Assembly (NCBI GenBank): GCA_900473415.1
Contig: UCLR01000042.1
Span: 1-64,000 of the forward strand
DNA: 64,000 bases
Reading direction: 5' to 3'
From: Hyphomicrobiales bacterium
GTDB taxonomy: Bacteria; Pseudomonadota; Alphaproteobacteria; Rhizobiales; Beijerinckiaceae
The notes beneath the pieces were generated by a model. It was not told the origin of the DNA. It did no database searches and saw nothing but the letters and a program-made list of their open reading frames with translations. Positions 28,581 to 36,476 of this stretch are shown in pieces. The first letter of the stretch is position 1. Each line of letters begins with the position of its first letter. The position numbers were made by a program, and so were the translations under genes.

Positions 28581-28706
28581 CTGCATTCCGGCCATGGCGT
28601 CCGGGCGCCGGAGGGCTTGTCCGGCCGGTAGCCGCGTGCGACTAGGCGGCCAACGAAAAGCGGGACCGCATCAACCGTCGCGGCCGCCGAAGCAGGAGGA
28701 TATTCG

Positions 28707-29801
28707 ATGGATCGCCGTCAATTCGTGAAGGTCGCAGGCGCGGGTGCCGCCGGCAGCGCAGCGATCGCCGCCCCGGCCGTTGCCCAGTCGCAGCCCAAGG
28801 TGTCCTGGCGCCTGACCTCGAGCTATCCGAAGAGCCTGGATACGCTGTTCGGCATCTCGACCCAGGTCGCGAAGCGCGTCGCCGAGGCGACCGACGGAAA
28901 TTTCCAGATCCAGGTCTTCTCGCCCGGCGAGATCGTGCCCGGCCTGCAGGCGCTCGACGCGGTGCAGAACGGCACGGTGGAGTGCAGCCACACGCTGTCG
29001 AGCTTCTATATCGGTAAGAACCCGGCTTTCGCCTTCGAGACCTCGCTGCCCTTCGGCTTCAATGCGCGCCAGCAGAACGCCTGGCTCTATCAGGGCGGCG
29101 GCCTCGAGCTCTGCCGCGCCTTCATGAAGGACTACAACCTCTACACCATCCCGTCGGGCAACACCGGCGCACAGATGGGCGGCTGGTTCCGTAAGGAGAT
29201 CAAGTCGCTGGAGGACCTGAAGGGCCTCAAGATGCGTATCGCCGGCATGGGCGGGACGATCATGTCCAAGCTCGGCGTCGTGCCGCAGCAGATCGCCGGC
29301 GGCGACATCTACCCGGCACTTGAGCGCGGCACCCTCGACGCGGTCGAGTTCTCCGGCCCCTATGACGACGAGAAGCTCGGCTTCCAGCGCGTGGCGAAGT
29401 ACTACTACTATCCCGGCTTCTGGGAAGGGAACGCCAATGTCAGCTTCCTGGTGAACCTGGAGAAGTGGAACGCTCTGCCGGCGTCCTACAGGGCGATCGT
29501 CGAAGCGGCATGCGCCGAGGCCAATGCGCTCTGCCTGGCGAAATACGATCACGGCAATCCGGATGCGATGATCCGCCTCGTGGGCGCGGGCGCGGAGCTG
29601 CGCCCCTTCCCGCAGGACGTGATGCAGGCGGCCTTCAAGGAGGCCTTCGCCATGTATGCCGAGCTCGCGGCCAGCAACCCGCAGTTCAAGACCTTCTACG
29701 ATTCCTTCCTGCCGTACTGGAAGAAGGAGCAGCTCTGGTTCCGCATCGCCGAGCTGCCTTTCGACGCCTTCAACGCGCAGATGCAGTCGCAGGTGAAGTG
29801 A
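28707..29801 (+). CDS. TRAP-type periplasmic binding protein, TakP/DctP-like, 364 aa
   Basis: MDRRQFVKVAGAGAAGSAAIA...AQ is a twin-arginine signal. The mature protein closely follows the TakP (alpha-keto acid) pattern: SWRLTSSYPKSLDTLFG, FQIQVFSPGEIVPGLQALDAV, GNTGAQMGGWFRKEI, GGDIYPALERGTLDAVEFSGPYDDEKLGF and KYYYYPGFWEGN. It should capture a carboxylate, probably a 2-oxo acid, for a TRAP transporter. The DctQ and DctM membrane subunits are absent from the window, so it is an orphan that must work with a distant transporter. AGGAGG precedes the ATG. Confidence 0.9.
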   Translation: MDRRQFVKVAGAGAAGSAAIAAPAVAQSQPKVSWRLTSSYPKSLDTLFGISTQVAKRVAEATDGNFQIQVFSPGEIVPGLQALDAVQNGTVECSHTLSSFYIGKNPAFAFETSLPFGFNARQQNAWLYQGGGLELCRAFMKDYNLYTIPSGNTGAQMGGWFRKEIKSLEDLKGLKMRIAGMGGTIMSKLGVVPQQIAGGDIYPALERGTLDAVEFSGPYDDEKLGFQRVAKYYYYPGFWEGNANVSFLVNLEKWNALPASYRAIVEAACAEANALCLAKYDHGNPDAMIRLVGAGAELRPFPQDVMQAAFKEAFAMYAELAASNPQFKTFYDSFLPYWKKEQLWFRIAELPFDAFNAQMQSQVK

Positions 29802-29828
29802 GGCGATAGCCCTCTATGACGTACGCGC

Positions 29829-29926
29829 CGTCATCCCGGACAAGCCGCGGAGCGGCGCCGATCCGGGATCCATCGTAGAGCGCTTGAGCCCTACGATGGA
29901 TCCCGGCTCTCCGGCCGGGATGACGG
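29829..29926. repeat. dispersed palindromic repeat, copy 4
   Basis: About 98 bp, CGTCATCCCGGACAAGCCGC... to ...GGCCGGGATGACGG, 27 bases after the TRAP gene stop and 59 before nagZ. Confidence 0.85.
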
Positions 29927-29985
29927 GAGCCCTCCGAGACAGCGTGGCGCTTGACGCCTCGCGCGCCGCTTCCTAACCCGATGAC

Positions 29986-30996
29986 ATGACATCGCGCGCC
30001 TTCATCGCCGGCTGCCTCGGCACGAGCCTCACCCCGGACGAGCGCGCCTTCTTCCGTGACGCGAGGCCCTGGGGCTTCATCCTCTTCAAGCGCAACACGC
30101 AGTCGCCGGAGCAGGTCGCGGCACTGACGGCGGAAATGCGCGAGACCGTCGGCTGGCAAGCACCGATCCTGATCGACCAGGAGGGCGGGCGCGTGCAGCG
30201 CATGGGGCCACCGAACTGGCCGAAATATCCGCCGGCGCGGGCTTTCCTCGGCATCAACGATCCGGTCCGCCAGCGCGAGATCGTCCGGCTCTCGGCGCGG
30301 CTGATGGCGCATGACCTGAAGGCGGTCGGTATCGATGTCGACTGCCTGCCGGTGCTCGACGTGCCGGTTGCTGGCAGCCACGACGTGATCGGGGACCGGG
30401 CCTATGCCTATGATCCCGACCAGGTGGCGCGGCTGGGTCGGGCGGCCGCGGAGGGGCTGATCGCCGGCGGCGTGCTGCCGGTTGTGAAGCACATGCCGGG
30501 TCATGGTCGGGCGCGGGCCGACAGCCATCACGACCTGCCTGTGGTCGATGCGACGTTGGACGAACTCCGGGCTCATGATTTCCGGCCGTTCCGCCACCTT
30601 GCCGACATGCCGCTCGCCATGACGGCGCATGTCGTGTTCACGGCGCTCGACCCGAAGAACCCCGCCACGGTATCGCGCAAGATCGTGCGCGACGTCATGC
30701 GCGGCGAGATCGGCTTCGACGGGCTGATCATGACCGACGACATCTCGATGAAGGCGCTCTCCGGCTCCTTCGAGTCCAAGGCGAAGGCGGCCATCCGCGC
30801 CGGGGTCGACGTCATCCTGCACTGCCACGGCATCATGGAGGAGATGGTCGCCATCGCCGGCGCCGTGCCGGAGATGAGCGGGGCGCGCGGCCGTCGTGCC
30901 GCCGCGGCGCTCGGCCGCATCCGCCACGAGCCCGAGCCGATCGACCTCGAAGCCGCGCGTGCAGAACTCGGCGCTGCTCTTGCATCGGGCGCCTGA
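29986..30996 (+). CDS. nagZ: beta-N-acetylhexosaminidase NagZ, 336 aa
   Basis: Glycoside hydrolase family 3 enzyme of peptidoglycan recycling: it removes GlcNAc from GlcNAc-anhydroMurNAc peptides in the cytoplasm. The NagZ-specific KHMPGHGRARADSHHD (168-183) carries the mobile catalytic His, and MTDDISM (249-255) holds the Asp nucleophile. LIDQEGGRVQRM near 62-73 binds substrate. No signal peptide, as expected. It is followed by scpA after 114 bases. Confidence 0.95.
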   Translation: MTSRAFIAGCLGTSLTPDERAFFRDARPWGFILFKRNTQSPEQVAALTAEMRETVGWQAPILIDQEGGRVQRMGPPNWPKYPPARAFLGINDPVRQREIVRLSARLMAHDLKAVGIDVDCLPVLDVPVAGSHDVIGDRAYAYDPDQVARLGRAAAEGLIAGGVLPVVKHMPGHGRARADSHHDLPVVDATLDELRAHDFRPFRHLADMPLAMTAHVVFTALDPKNPATVSRKIVRDVMRGEIGFDGLIMTDDISMKALSGSFESKAKAAIRAGVDVILHCHGIMEEMVAIAGAVPEMSGARGRRAAAALGRIRHEPEPIDLEAARAELGAALASGA

Positions 30997-31110
30997 AGGG
31001 CTGAACCTGTAACCGGGGTTGATCGCAGTTTCAGCTAATCTTCCGGAACCGGCTCCAGCCGACCGGGATCATTGCGGAACTGCCGGGACGGGCGAAAGGC
31101 CAAGGCCAGC

Positions 31111-31944
31111 ATGACGGCCGAATTGCCATTCGAGGAGGATGCCGGCCGCGGTGTGGGCGAGCCTGCGCTCGTCGTCGATGTCGACGGCTATGAGGGGCCC
31201 CTCGACCTGCTGCTCGATCTGGCGCGGCGGCAGAAGGTCGATCTGCACCGCATCTCGATCCTGGCGCTGGCGGAGCAATACCTTGCCTTCGTTGAGGAGG
31301 CGCGGGCGCTGAGGCTGGAACTGGCGGCCGACTATCTCGTCATGGCGGCCTGGCTCGCCTATCTGAAATCGCGCCTGCTGCTGCCCGAGCCGCCGAAGGG
31401 CGAGGAGCCGAGCGCGGCCGATCTCGCCGCGGCGCTGGCGCTGCGCCTGCGCCGGCTGGAAGCGATCCGGGCTGCGGCCCAGAAGCTCACGGCCCGCGAG
31501 CGACTGGGGCAGGACGTGTTCGCGCGCGGCGCACCGGAAGAGATCGCCGCCGCCGCCCGGCCGGTCTGGGAGGCCGAGCTCTACGACCTGCTCGCGGCCT
31601 ACGCCCAGCAGCGCCAGAAGCGGACACAGACCCATATCTCGGTCGGCCATCGCGTCGTCTGGTCGCTGGTCGAGGCGCGCGAGGCGCTGCAGCGGCTGGT
31701 GGGGGAGGCGGGCGACTGGACCGAGATCGACGGCTATCTGACCCGCTACATGGCTTCGCATGGCCTCCCCGTGAGCCAGATGAAGGCAACGGTTCGGGCC
31801 TCCGCGCTCTCCGCCATGCTCGAGATGGCGCGGGAAGGGCTGCTCGACCTGCGTCAGGAAGAGGCCTTCGCGCCGATCTATGTGCGCCGCCGCTCGGCGC
31901 GGGCGGCCGTGCTGCCGTTCTCCGACAAGCGGGATGCGACATGA
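31111..31944 (+). CDS. scpA: segregation and condensation protein A
   Basis: Kleisin subunit of the SMC-ScpAB condensin. YEGPLDLLLDLARRQKVDLHRISILALAEQYL (residues 28-59) is the SMC-binding N-domain, and the C-terminal winged helix (SALSAMLEMAREGLLDLRQEEAFAPIYV) contacts the other SMC head. The ATG at 31111 gives 277 aa, normal for Alphaproteobacteria. The stop overlaps the scpB start by four bases (ATGA). Confidence 0.93.
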   Translation: MTAELPFEEDAGRGVGEPALVVDVDGYEGPLDLLLDLARRQKVDLHRISILALAEQYLAFVEEARALRLELAADYLVMAAWLAYLKSRLLLPEPPKGEEPSAADLAAALALRLRRLEAIRAAAQKLTARERLGQDVFARGAPEEIAAAARPVWEAELYDLLAAYAQQRQKRTQTHISVGHRVVWSLVEAREALQRLVGEAGDWTEIDGYLTRYMASHGLPVSQMKATVRASALSAMLEMAREGLLDLRQEEAFAPIYVRRRSARAAVLPFSDKRDAT

Positions 31945-32639
31945 TGGGGGCCGCGGTCGAGCCGATCGAGGAAGACGACGAGGGCGGGGCCGAGGCCTTC
32001 GCCCGGGCCCTGCGCATCGTCGAGGCGCTGCTCTTCGCTTCCGCCGTGCCGCTCTCGGCCGAGGAACTGGCGCGCTCTGTGCCGGCCGGCATCGATGTCG
32101 AACAGGTGCTGGCGAGGCTCGCCGCGGCCTATGCGTCGCGCGGTGTCAATCTGCGGCAGGTCGCCGGTGGCTTCGCCTTCCGCACGGCGCCGGATCTCGG
32201 CTATCTGCTCGCCGCCGAGGCCGAGCCGCCGCGCAAGCTGTCACGCGCCGCGCTCGAGGTGCTGGCGATCATCGCCTATCACCAGCCGGTGACGCGCGCC
32301 GAGATCGAGGAGATCCGCGGCGTGGCCACCGCCCGCGGCACGCTCGACATCCTGCTGGAGGCCGGCTGGGTGCGGTTGCGCGGCCGACGGCGCTCGCCGG
32401 GCCGGCCGGTCACCTATGGCACGACGCCCGGATTCCTCGACCATTTCGGGCTCGACCGCATCGACGACCTGCCCGGCCTCGACGAGCTGAAGGGCGCGGG
32501 CTTCATCGAGGGTCGATTGACGCGGGACCTGACCGTGCCGGTGCCGGACGACGATCCTGGCCTGCGCGACGACGAGGATCCGCTCGGGGATCTGTTCAGC
32601 CCGCTTGACGACGGCGAGGGCGGCTCGCAACAGGAGTGA
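31941..32639 (+). CDS. scpB: segregation and condensation protein B
   Basis: Forms a dimer that binds ScpA in the condensin complex. Two winged-helix domains are seen: residues 18-90 (RIVEALLFASAVPLSAEELA) and 95-180 (SRAALEVLAIIAYHQPVTRAEIEEIRG ... YGTTPGFLDHFGLD). The C-terminal 50 residues are acidic and disordered. Translationally coupled to scpA. Confidence 0.95.
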   Translation: MMGAAVEPIEEDDEGGAEAFARALRIVEALLFASAVPLSAEELARSVPAGIDVEQVLARLAAAYASRGVNLRQVAGGFAFRTAPDLGYLLAAEAEPPRKLSRAALEVLAIIAYHQPVTRAEIEEIRGVATARGTLDILLEAGWVRLRGRRRSPGRPVTYGTTPGFLDHFGLDRIDDLPGLDELKGAGFIEGRLTRDLTVPVPDDDPGLRDDEDPLGDLFSPLDDGEGGSQQE

Positions 32640-32673
32640 GGCGGCCCTTTTGGGCGCTGCAGCCCGTTCCGCG

Positions 32674-32779
32674 CGTCATCCCGGACGAGCCGCGAAGCGG
32701 CGCCGATCCGGGATCCATCGTAGAGCGCGGTACCCTTCGATGGATTCCGGGTCTGCGCTTCGCTTGCCCGGAATGACGG
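32674..32779. repeat. dispersed palindromic repeat, copy 5
   Basis: About 106 bp, CGTCATCCCGGACGAGCC... to ...GCCCGGAATGACGG. It starts 34 bases after scpB and ends six bases before the preferred start of the following ABC ATPase gene. Confidence 0.85.
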
Positions 32780-32784
32780 CGCAG

Positions 32785-33918
32785 ATGGTGAAAGGTGAAG
32801 AGTCCTTGGCACTGAGTGAGATCAAGGCCGGCTGGCTCGGCTGGGGCCGGCGTGGCACGGCGGGTGCGGCGATCCCGATGGCACTCGGCTTCGAGGGCGT
32901 GACTCAGCGCTTCGGCTCCGTGACGGCGCTGTCCGATGTCTCGCTCTCGGTCGAGCCGGGTGAGATCGTCGCGCTGCTCGGCCAGTCGGGCTGCGGCAAG
33001 ACGACGCTGCTGCGGCTGGCCGCCGGCGTCGAGCGGCCGAGCGGCGGCAGGGTGTTGCTGGAGGGGCGCGACGTCTCGGCGCCCGATCGCTTCGTCGAGC
33101 CCGAGCATCGTGGCGTCGGCTTCGTCTTCCAGGACTATGCGCTGTTTCCGCATCTCACGGTCGGCGAGAATGTCCGCTTCGGCCTGCGCGATCAGAGCGC
33201 CGCGACGGCTGAGGCGACCGCGCTGAGGGCGCTCGCGCGTGTCGGCCTCGCCGATTTCTACGGGGGCTATCCGCATATGCTCTCCGGGGGAGAGCAGCAG
33301 CGCGTGGCGCTGGCCCGCGCCATTGCGCCTCGCCCGGGCGTGCTGCTCATGGACGAGCCCTTCTCCAACCTCGACCGGCGGCTGCGCGACGTGGTGCGCG
33401 ATGAAACCGCCGCGCTGCTGGAAGAGACCGGCGCGACCTCGATCATTGTCACGCACGACCCCGAGGATGCGATGCGCATCGCCGACCGGATCGTGCTGAT
33501 GCGCGCCGGGCAGATCGCGCAGATCGGCACGGGCGAGGAGCTCTATCGGAGGCCCGCCAGCCTCTTTGCCGCCCGATTTTTCTGCGATTTTACCGAGGTC
33601 GAAGGTCGCGTCGCGGGTGGCGCGATCGATACGCCGCTCGGGCGTTTCGCGGCGCCGGGGATGCCGGAGGGAAGCGATGCGATCGCCTGCATCCGGCCGC
33701 ATCGGGTTCGGATCGTGCCGAAGGGCTACTACCTGCCTGCGCGGCTGATCGCGCGGCGCTTCCTCGGCGAGGTCGACCATTTGCAGATCGCCGTGGAAGG
33801 GTTCGAGCGGGTGCTCTCGGTGCGGGCGCCGCTGTCGGATGAGATCGCGGTGGGCGACGAGGTCGGGGTCGAAATTCCGTCCGACGAAGTCCTTGTGTTT
33901 CCGGCGGCAGATCAATAG
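32785..33918 (+). CDS. ABC transporter ATP-binding protein (FbpC/PotA-like), 377 aa
   Basis: Walker A GQSGCGKT (66-73), Q-loop in VFQDYALFPHLTVGENV, signature LSGGEQQRVALARA (166-179), Walker B VLLMDEPFSNLD and switch His in IIVTHDPEDAMRIA. The C-terminal 120 residues form a TOBE/MalK-type regulatory domain, typical of iron, polyamine or sulfate importers. No permease or binding protein is adjacent. The start is uncertain: I give the ATG at 32785, but a TTG at 32806 and an ATG at 32878 (MALGFEGVTQRFG) are in frame. Confidence 0.85.
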   Translation: MVKGEESLALSEIKAGWLGWGRRGTAGAAIPMALGFEGVTQRFGSVTALSDVSLSVEPGEIVALLGQSGCGKTTLLRLAAGVERPSGGRVLLEGRDVSAPDRFVEPEHRGVGFVFQDYALFPHLTVGENVRFGLRDQSAATAEATALRALARVGLADFYGGYPHMLSGGEQQRVALARAIAPRPGVLLMDEPFSNLDRRLRDVVRDETAALLEETGATSIIVTHDPEDAMRIADRIVLMRAGQIAQIGTGEELYRRPASLFAARFFCDFTEVEGRVAGGAIDTPLGRFAAPGMPEGSDAIACIRPHRVRIVPKGYYLPARLIARRFLGEVDHLQIAVEGFERVLSVRAPLSDEIAVGDEVGVEIPSDEVLVFPAADQ

Positions 33919-34001
33919 GTTCCGCCGCCGAGTGATCGACCGGGACAGGAATAGGGTTGGGGATTTCCCCCCAGTCGAGGCAATTTCGGAGGAGTTTCGC
34001 C

Positions 34002-34247
34002 ATGGGTGGCGTGAGCATTTGGCACTGGATCGTCGTCGGCGTCATCGTGATGCTGTTGTTCGGGCGCGGCAAAGTGTCCGAACTGATGGGCGATGTCGCC
34101 AAGGGCATCAAATCGTTCAAGAAGGGCATGGCCGAGGATGATGAGCCGGCGCCGGGCGCCAGCAATGTCGATCCCAAGGTGATCGACCATACGCAGGCCA
34201 GCAACGCGGCTGCCCAGACCCAGGCCAAGGCCGAGAACAAGGCCTGA
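34002..34247 (+). CDS. tatA: Sec-independent protein translocase subunit TatA
   Basis: 81 aa. The N-terminal membrane helix (SIWHWIVVGVIVMLLFG, about 4-20) is followed by the amphipathic helix with the family FGRGKVSELMGDVAKGIKSFKKGM and a polar tail. TatA oligomers form the pore for folded twin-arginine proteins such as the Kelch, VOC and TRAP proteins of this window. GGAGGAG upstream fixes the ATG and discards the longer frame. It heads tatABC. Confidence 0.97.
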   Translation: MGGVSIWHWIVVGVIVMLLFGRGKVSELMGDVAKGIKSFKKGMAEDDEPAPGASNVDPKVIDHTQASNAAAQTQAKAENKA

Positions 34248-34402
34248 TTGCGCGGCGCGCGAACCGCGCCGCCCAAGCCTGTTTAGCGGGAGCGGAAACC
34301 GCTCTCGCGATGAGAACATGCTCAGGATCTGGAGCTTGCGCGAAATCCTGTCGTTTGGCTGAAGCAGCCGAACGACGGACGCGCTGAGAGGACAAGCCGT
34401 CG

Positions 34403-35053
34403 ATGTTCGACATCGCCTGGAGCGAAATGGTGCTGATCGGGGCCGTCGCGCTCGTCGTGATCGGCCCCAAGGACCTGCCTAAAGCCCTGCGCACGGTCGG
34501 CCAGACCGTCGGCAAGATCCGGCGCATGGCCGCGGAGTTCCAGGGGCAGTTCAACGAGGCGATGCGCGAGGCCGAGCTCGCCGACCTGAAGAAGCAGGTC
34601 GAGGATGTCGGCGGCTCGGTGTCGAGCGCACTCAACAACGACTTCAAGCCCATCGATCCGATCAAGGAGTTCGAGGCTCCGAAGCCGGATGACGCGGCGA
34701 AGTCGGACGCGCCGGTTTCGGATGAGGCGTTGAAGGAGGCGGAGGCCAAGCTCGCCTCGCTGCCGCCGCCGGAGCCGCTGCCGCCGGTCGAGATCGCGCC
34801 CGAGAAGCCCAAGCGCGCCCGCAAGGCGAAGGCGGAGGAGGCCACCCCGGTCGCCGAGGCCGCGCCGGTCGAAGCAACGCCCGCCGAGGAGGCGGCTCCG
34901 GCCAAGCCGAAGCGCAGCCGCTCTGCCAAGGTCGAGGCCAAAGGCGAGGCGGCTGAGGTCGAGGCGGTCGAACCTGCTGCCGAGGCGCCCAAGCCCGCCC
35001 GCAAGCGCAAGGCCGCGGCGGCCAAGACGTCCGGCGAGGAGACTTCCGCATGA
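34403..35053 (+). CDS. tatB: Sec-independent protein translocase subunit TatB
   Basis: 216 aa. MFDIAWSEMVLIGAVALVVIGPKDLPKALRTVG is the TatB membrane and hinge region, with the conserved Glu near residue 8 and the IGPKDLP turn. A long Ala/Pro/Lys/Glu-rich tail (KPKRARKAK...KPKRSRSAK) is disordered, and longer than in enteric TatB. TatB with TatC recognises the signal peptide. AGAGGA precedes the ATG; its stop overlaps tatC by four bases. Confidence 0.95.
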   Translation: MFDIAWSEMVLIGAVALVVIGPKDLPKALRTVGQTVGKIRRMAAEFQGQFNEAMREAELADLKKQVEDVGGSVSSALNNDFKPIDPIKEFEAPKPDDAAKSDAPVSDEALKEAEAKLASLPPPEPLPPVEIAPEKPKRARKAKAEEATPVAEAAPVEATPAEEAAPAKPKRSRSAKVEAKGEAAEVEAVEPAAEAPKPARKRKAAAAKTSGEETSA

Positions 35054-35862
35054 GCGTCGCCAATCCTCGCGAGGGCGAGGACGAGATCGAGGCCTCGCGC
35101 GCACCGCTCATCGAGCATCTGATCGAGCTGCGTTCGCGGCTGATCAAGTCGCTGATCGCCTTCCTGATCATGTTCTTCATCTGCTTCGCGTTCTCGACGC
35201 AGATCTACAACATCCTGGTCTGGCCCTATGTCCGGGCCGCCGGTAGTGCCGCCAATGCGCAGCTCATCTATACGGGCCCGCTGGAGCTGCTCTTCACCCA
35301 TATCAAGGTGGCGGCCTTCGGCGCCGGCTTCTTCGCCTTCCCGGTGATCGCGACGCAGATCTACAAATTCGTCGCGCCCGGCCTCTACAAGAACGAGAAG
35401 GCCGCCTTCGCCCCGTATCTGCTCGCGACGCCGGTGTTCTTCACGCTCGGCGCGCTGCTGGTCTTCTTCTTCGCCATGCCGGTGCTGATGAAGTTCTCGC
35501 TCGGCATGCAGCAGGCCGCGACCGAGACGCAGGCCGGCATCTCGCTGTTGCCGCGGGTCAGCGAATATCTCTCGCTGATCATGACGCTGATCTTCGCCTT
35601 CGGCATCGCGTTCCAGTTGCCGGTGATCCTGACCCTGTTGGGGCAGGCGGGCATCATCGATTCGCAGTTCCTGAAGGAAAAGCGCCGCTACGCGATCGTC
35701 TTCGTCTTCGTCGTGGCGGCCGTGCTGACCCCGCCGGACGTGATCTCGCAGCTCATGCTCGCTGTGCCGATGCTGCTGCTCTACGAGCTCTCGATCTTCT
35801 CGGTGCGCCGGGTGGAGAAGAAGGGCGACGCGGCGAAGGCTGCGGAAGAGGCCGCGGAGTAG
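35050..35862 (+). CDS. tatC: Sec-independent protein translocase subunit TatC
   Basis: 270 aa, six membrane helices. The N-terminal IEHLIELRSRLIKS matches the TatC signature that contacts twin-arginine signals, and the periplasmic loop with GLYKNEKAAFAPYL and the PxxE-like segment AVPMLLLYELSIF are typical. The start overlaps the tatB stop (ATGA), so expression is coupled. A palindromic repeat begins 11 bases after the stop. Confidence 0.97.
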   Translation: MSVANPREGEDEIEASRAPLIEHLIELRSRLIKSLIAFLIMFFICFAFSTQIYNILVWPYVRAAGSAANAQLIYTGPLELLFTHIKVAAFGAGFFAFPVIATQIYKFVAPGLYKNEKAAFAPYLLATPVFFTLGALLVFFFAMPVLMKFSLGMQQAATETQAGISLLPRVSEYLSLIMTLIFAFGIAFQLPVILTLLGQAGIIDSQFLKEKRRYAIVFVFVVAAVLTPPDVISQLMLAVPMLLLYELSIFSVRRVEKKGDAAKAAEEAAE

Positions 35863-35873
35863 TTTTTCTTCCG

Positions 35874-35981
35874 CTGTCATCCCGGGCGAAGCGCAGCGCA
35901 GACCCGGGAACCAGACTAGAGTGTAGTGCTCTATGATGGCTTCCGGATCTGCGCTGCTTCGCCGCTCGTCCGGAATGACGG
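35874..35981. repeat. dispersed palindromic repeat, copy 6
   Basis: About 108 bp, CTGTCATCCCGGGCGAAGC... to ...CGTCCGGAATGACG, more diverged than most copies. Its right end is seven bases before the GIY-YIG start, and one strand is open in frame with that gene. Confidence 0.8.
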
Positions 35982-35988
35982 GGTGGGG

Positions 35989-36273
35989 ATGTGGCTCTAC
36001 ATCATGGCGAGCGGCTGGAACGGCACGCTTTATGTCGGTGTCACCAATAGCCTGAGCCGCCGCGTCGCTGAGCACCGCGAGGGCCGGGGCTCCGCCTTCG
36101 TCCGCAAATTCGGTGTCGTTCATCTCGTCTACGCGGAGCGTTTCGAGCAGGCCGATGAGGCGATCGCGCAGGAAACGCGCATCAAGGCATGGAAGCGGGT
36201 GTGGAAGGTTGCCTTGATCGAGAAGGGCAATCCCGACTGGCGAGACCTGAGCGACACCATTCACCTCGACTAG
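35989..36273 (+). CDS. GIY-YIG nuclease superfamily protein (YhbQ/UPF0213-like), 94 aa
   Basis: A minimal GIY-YIG domain: WLYIMASG...GTLYVGVTNSLSRRVAEHREG gives the two beta-strands with the YIG-equivalent YVG and the Arg/His catalytic helix. FVRKFGVVHLVYAERF follows, then the family's AIAQETRIKAWKRVWKVALIEK and the late PDWRDL. These small proteins are widespread single-domain putative endonucleases without a firm role. The gene is bracketed by two palindromic repeats; the frame extends upstream through the left one, so I take MWLYIM as the start. Confidence 0.88.
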   Translation: MWLYIMASGWNGTLYVGVTNSLSRRVAEHREGRGSAFVRKFGVVHLVYAERFEQADEAIAQETRIKAWKRVWKVALIEKGNPDWRDLSDTIHLD

Positions 36274-36278
36274 CTCCC

Positions 36279-36386
36279 CGTCATTCCGGACAAGCCGCGT
36301 CAGCGGCGCCGATCCGGAATCCATCGTAGAGCACAGAGCCCTCCGATGGATTCCGGGTCTCCGCTGCGCTCCGCCCGGAATGACGG
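36279..36386. repeat. dispersed palindromic repeat, copy 7
   Basis: About 108 bp, CGTCATTCCGGACAAGCC... to ...GCCCGGAATGACGG, five bases after the GIY-YIG stop and 90 before serS. Confidence 0.85.
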
Positions 36387-36476
36387 TTGGGAGTGAAGGA
36401 ACCCTGTTCCCTCCCGCGCGATCCCGGTCTAGAGCATGCGACGCTGCATTCCGCAGCGATGCATGGCCGGACGACG

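Noticed and set aside
34117..36324. Minus-strand open frame of 735 codons
   Set aside because: Antisense to tatABC and the GIY-YIG gene; its start is the translation of a palindromic repeat.
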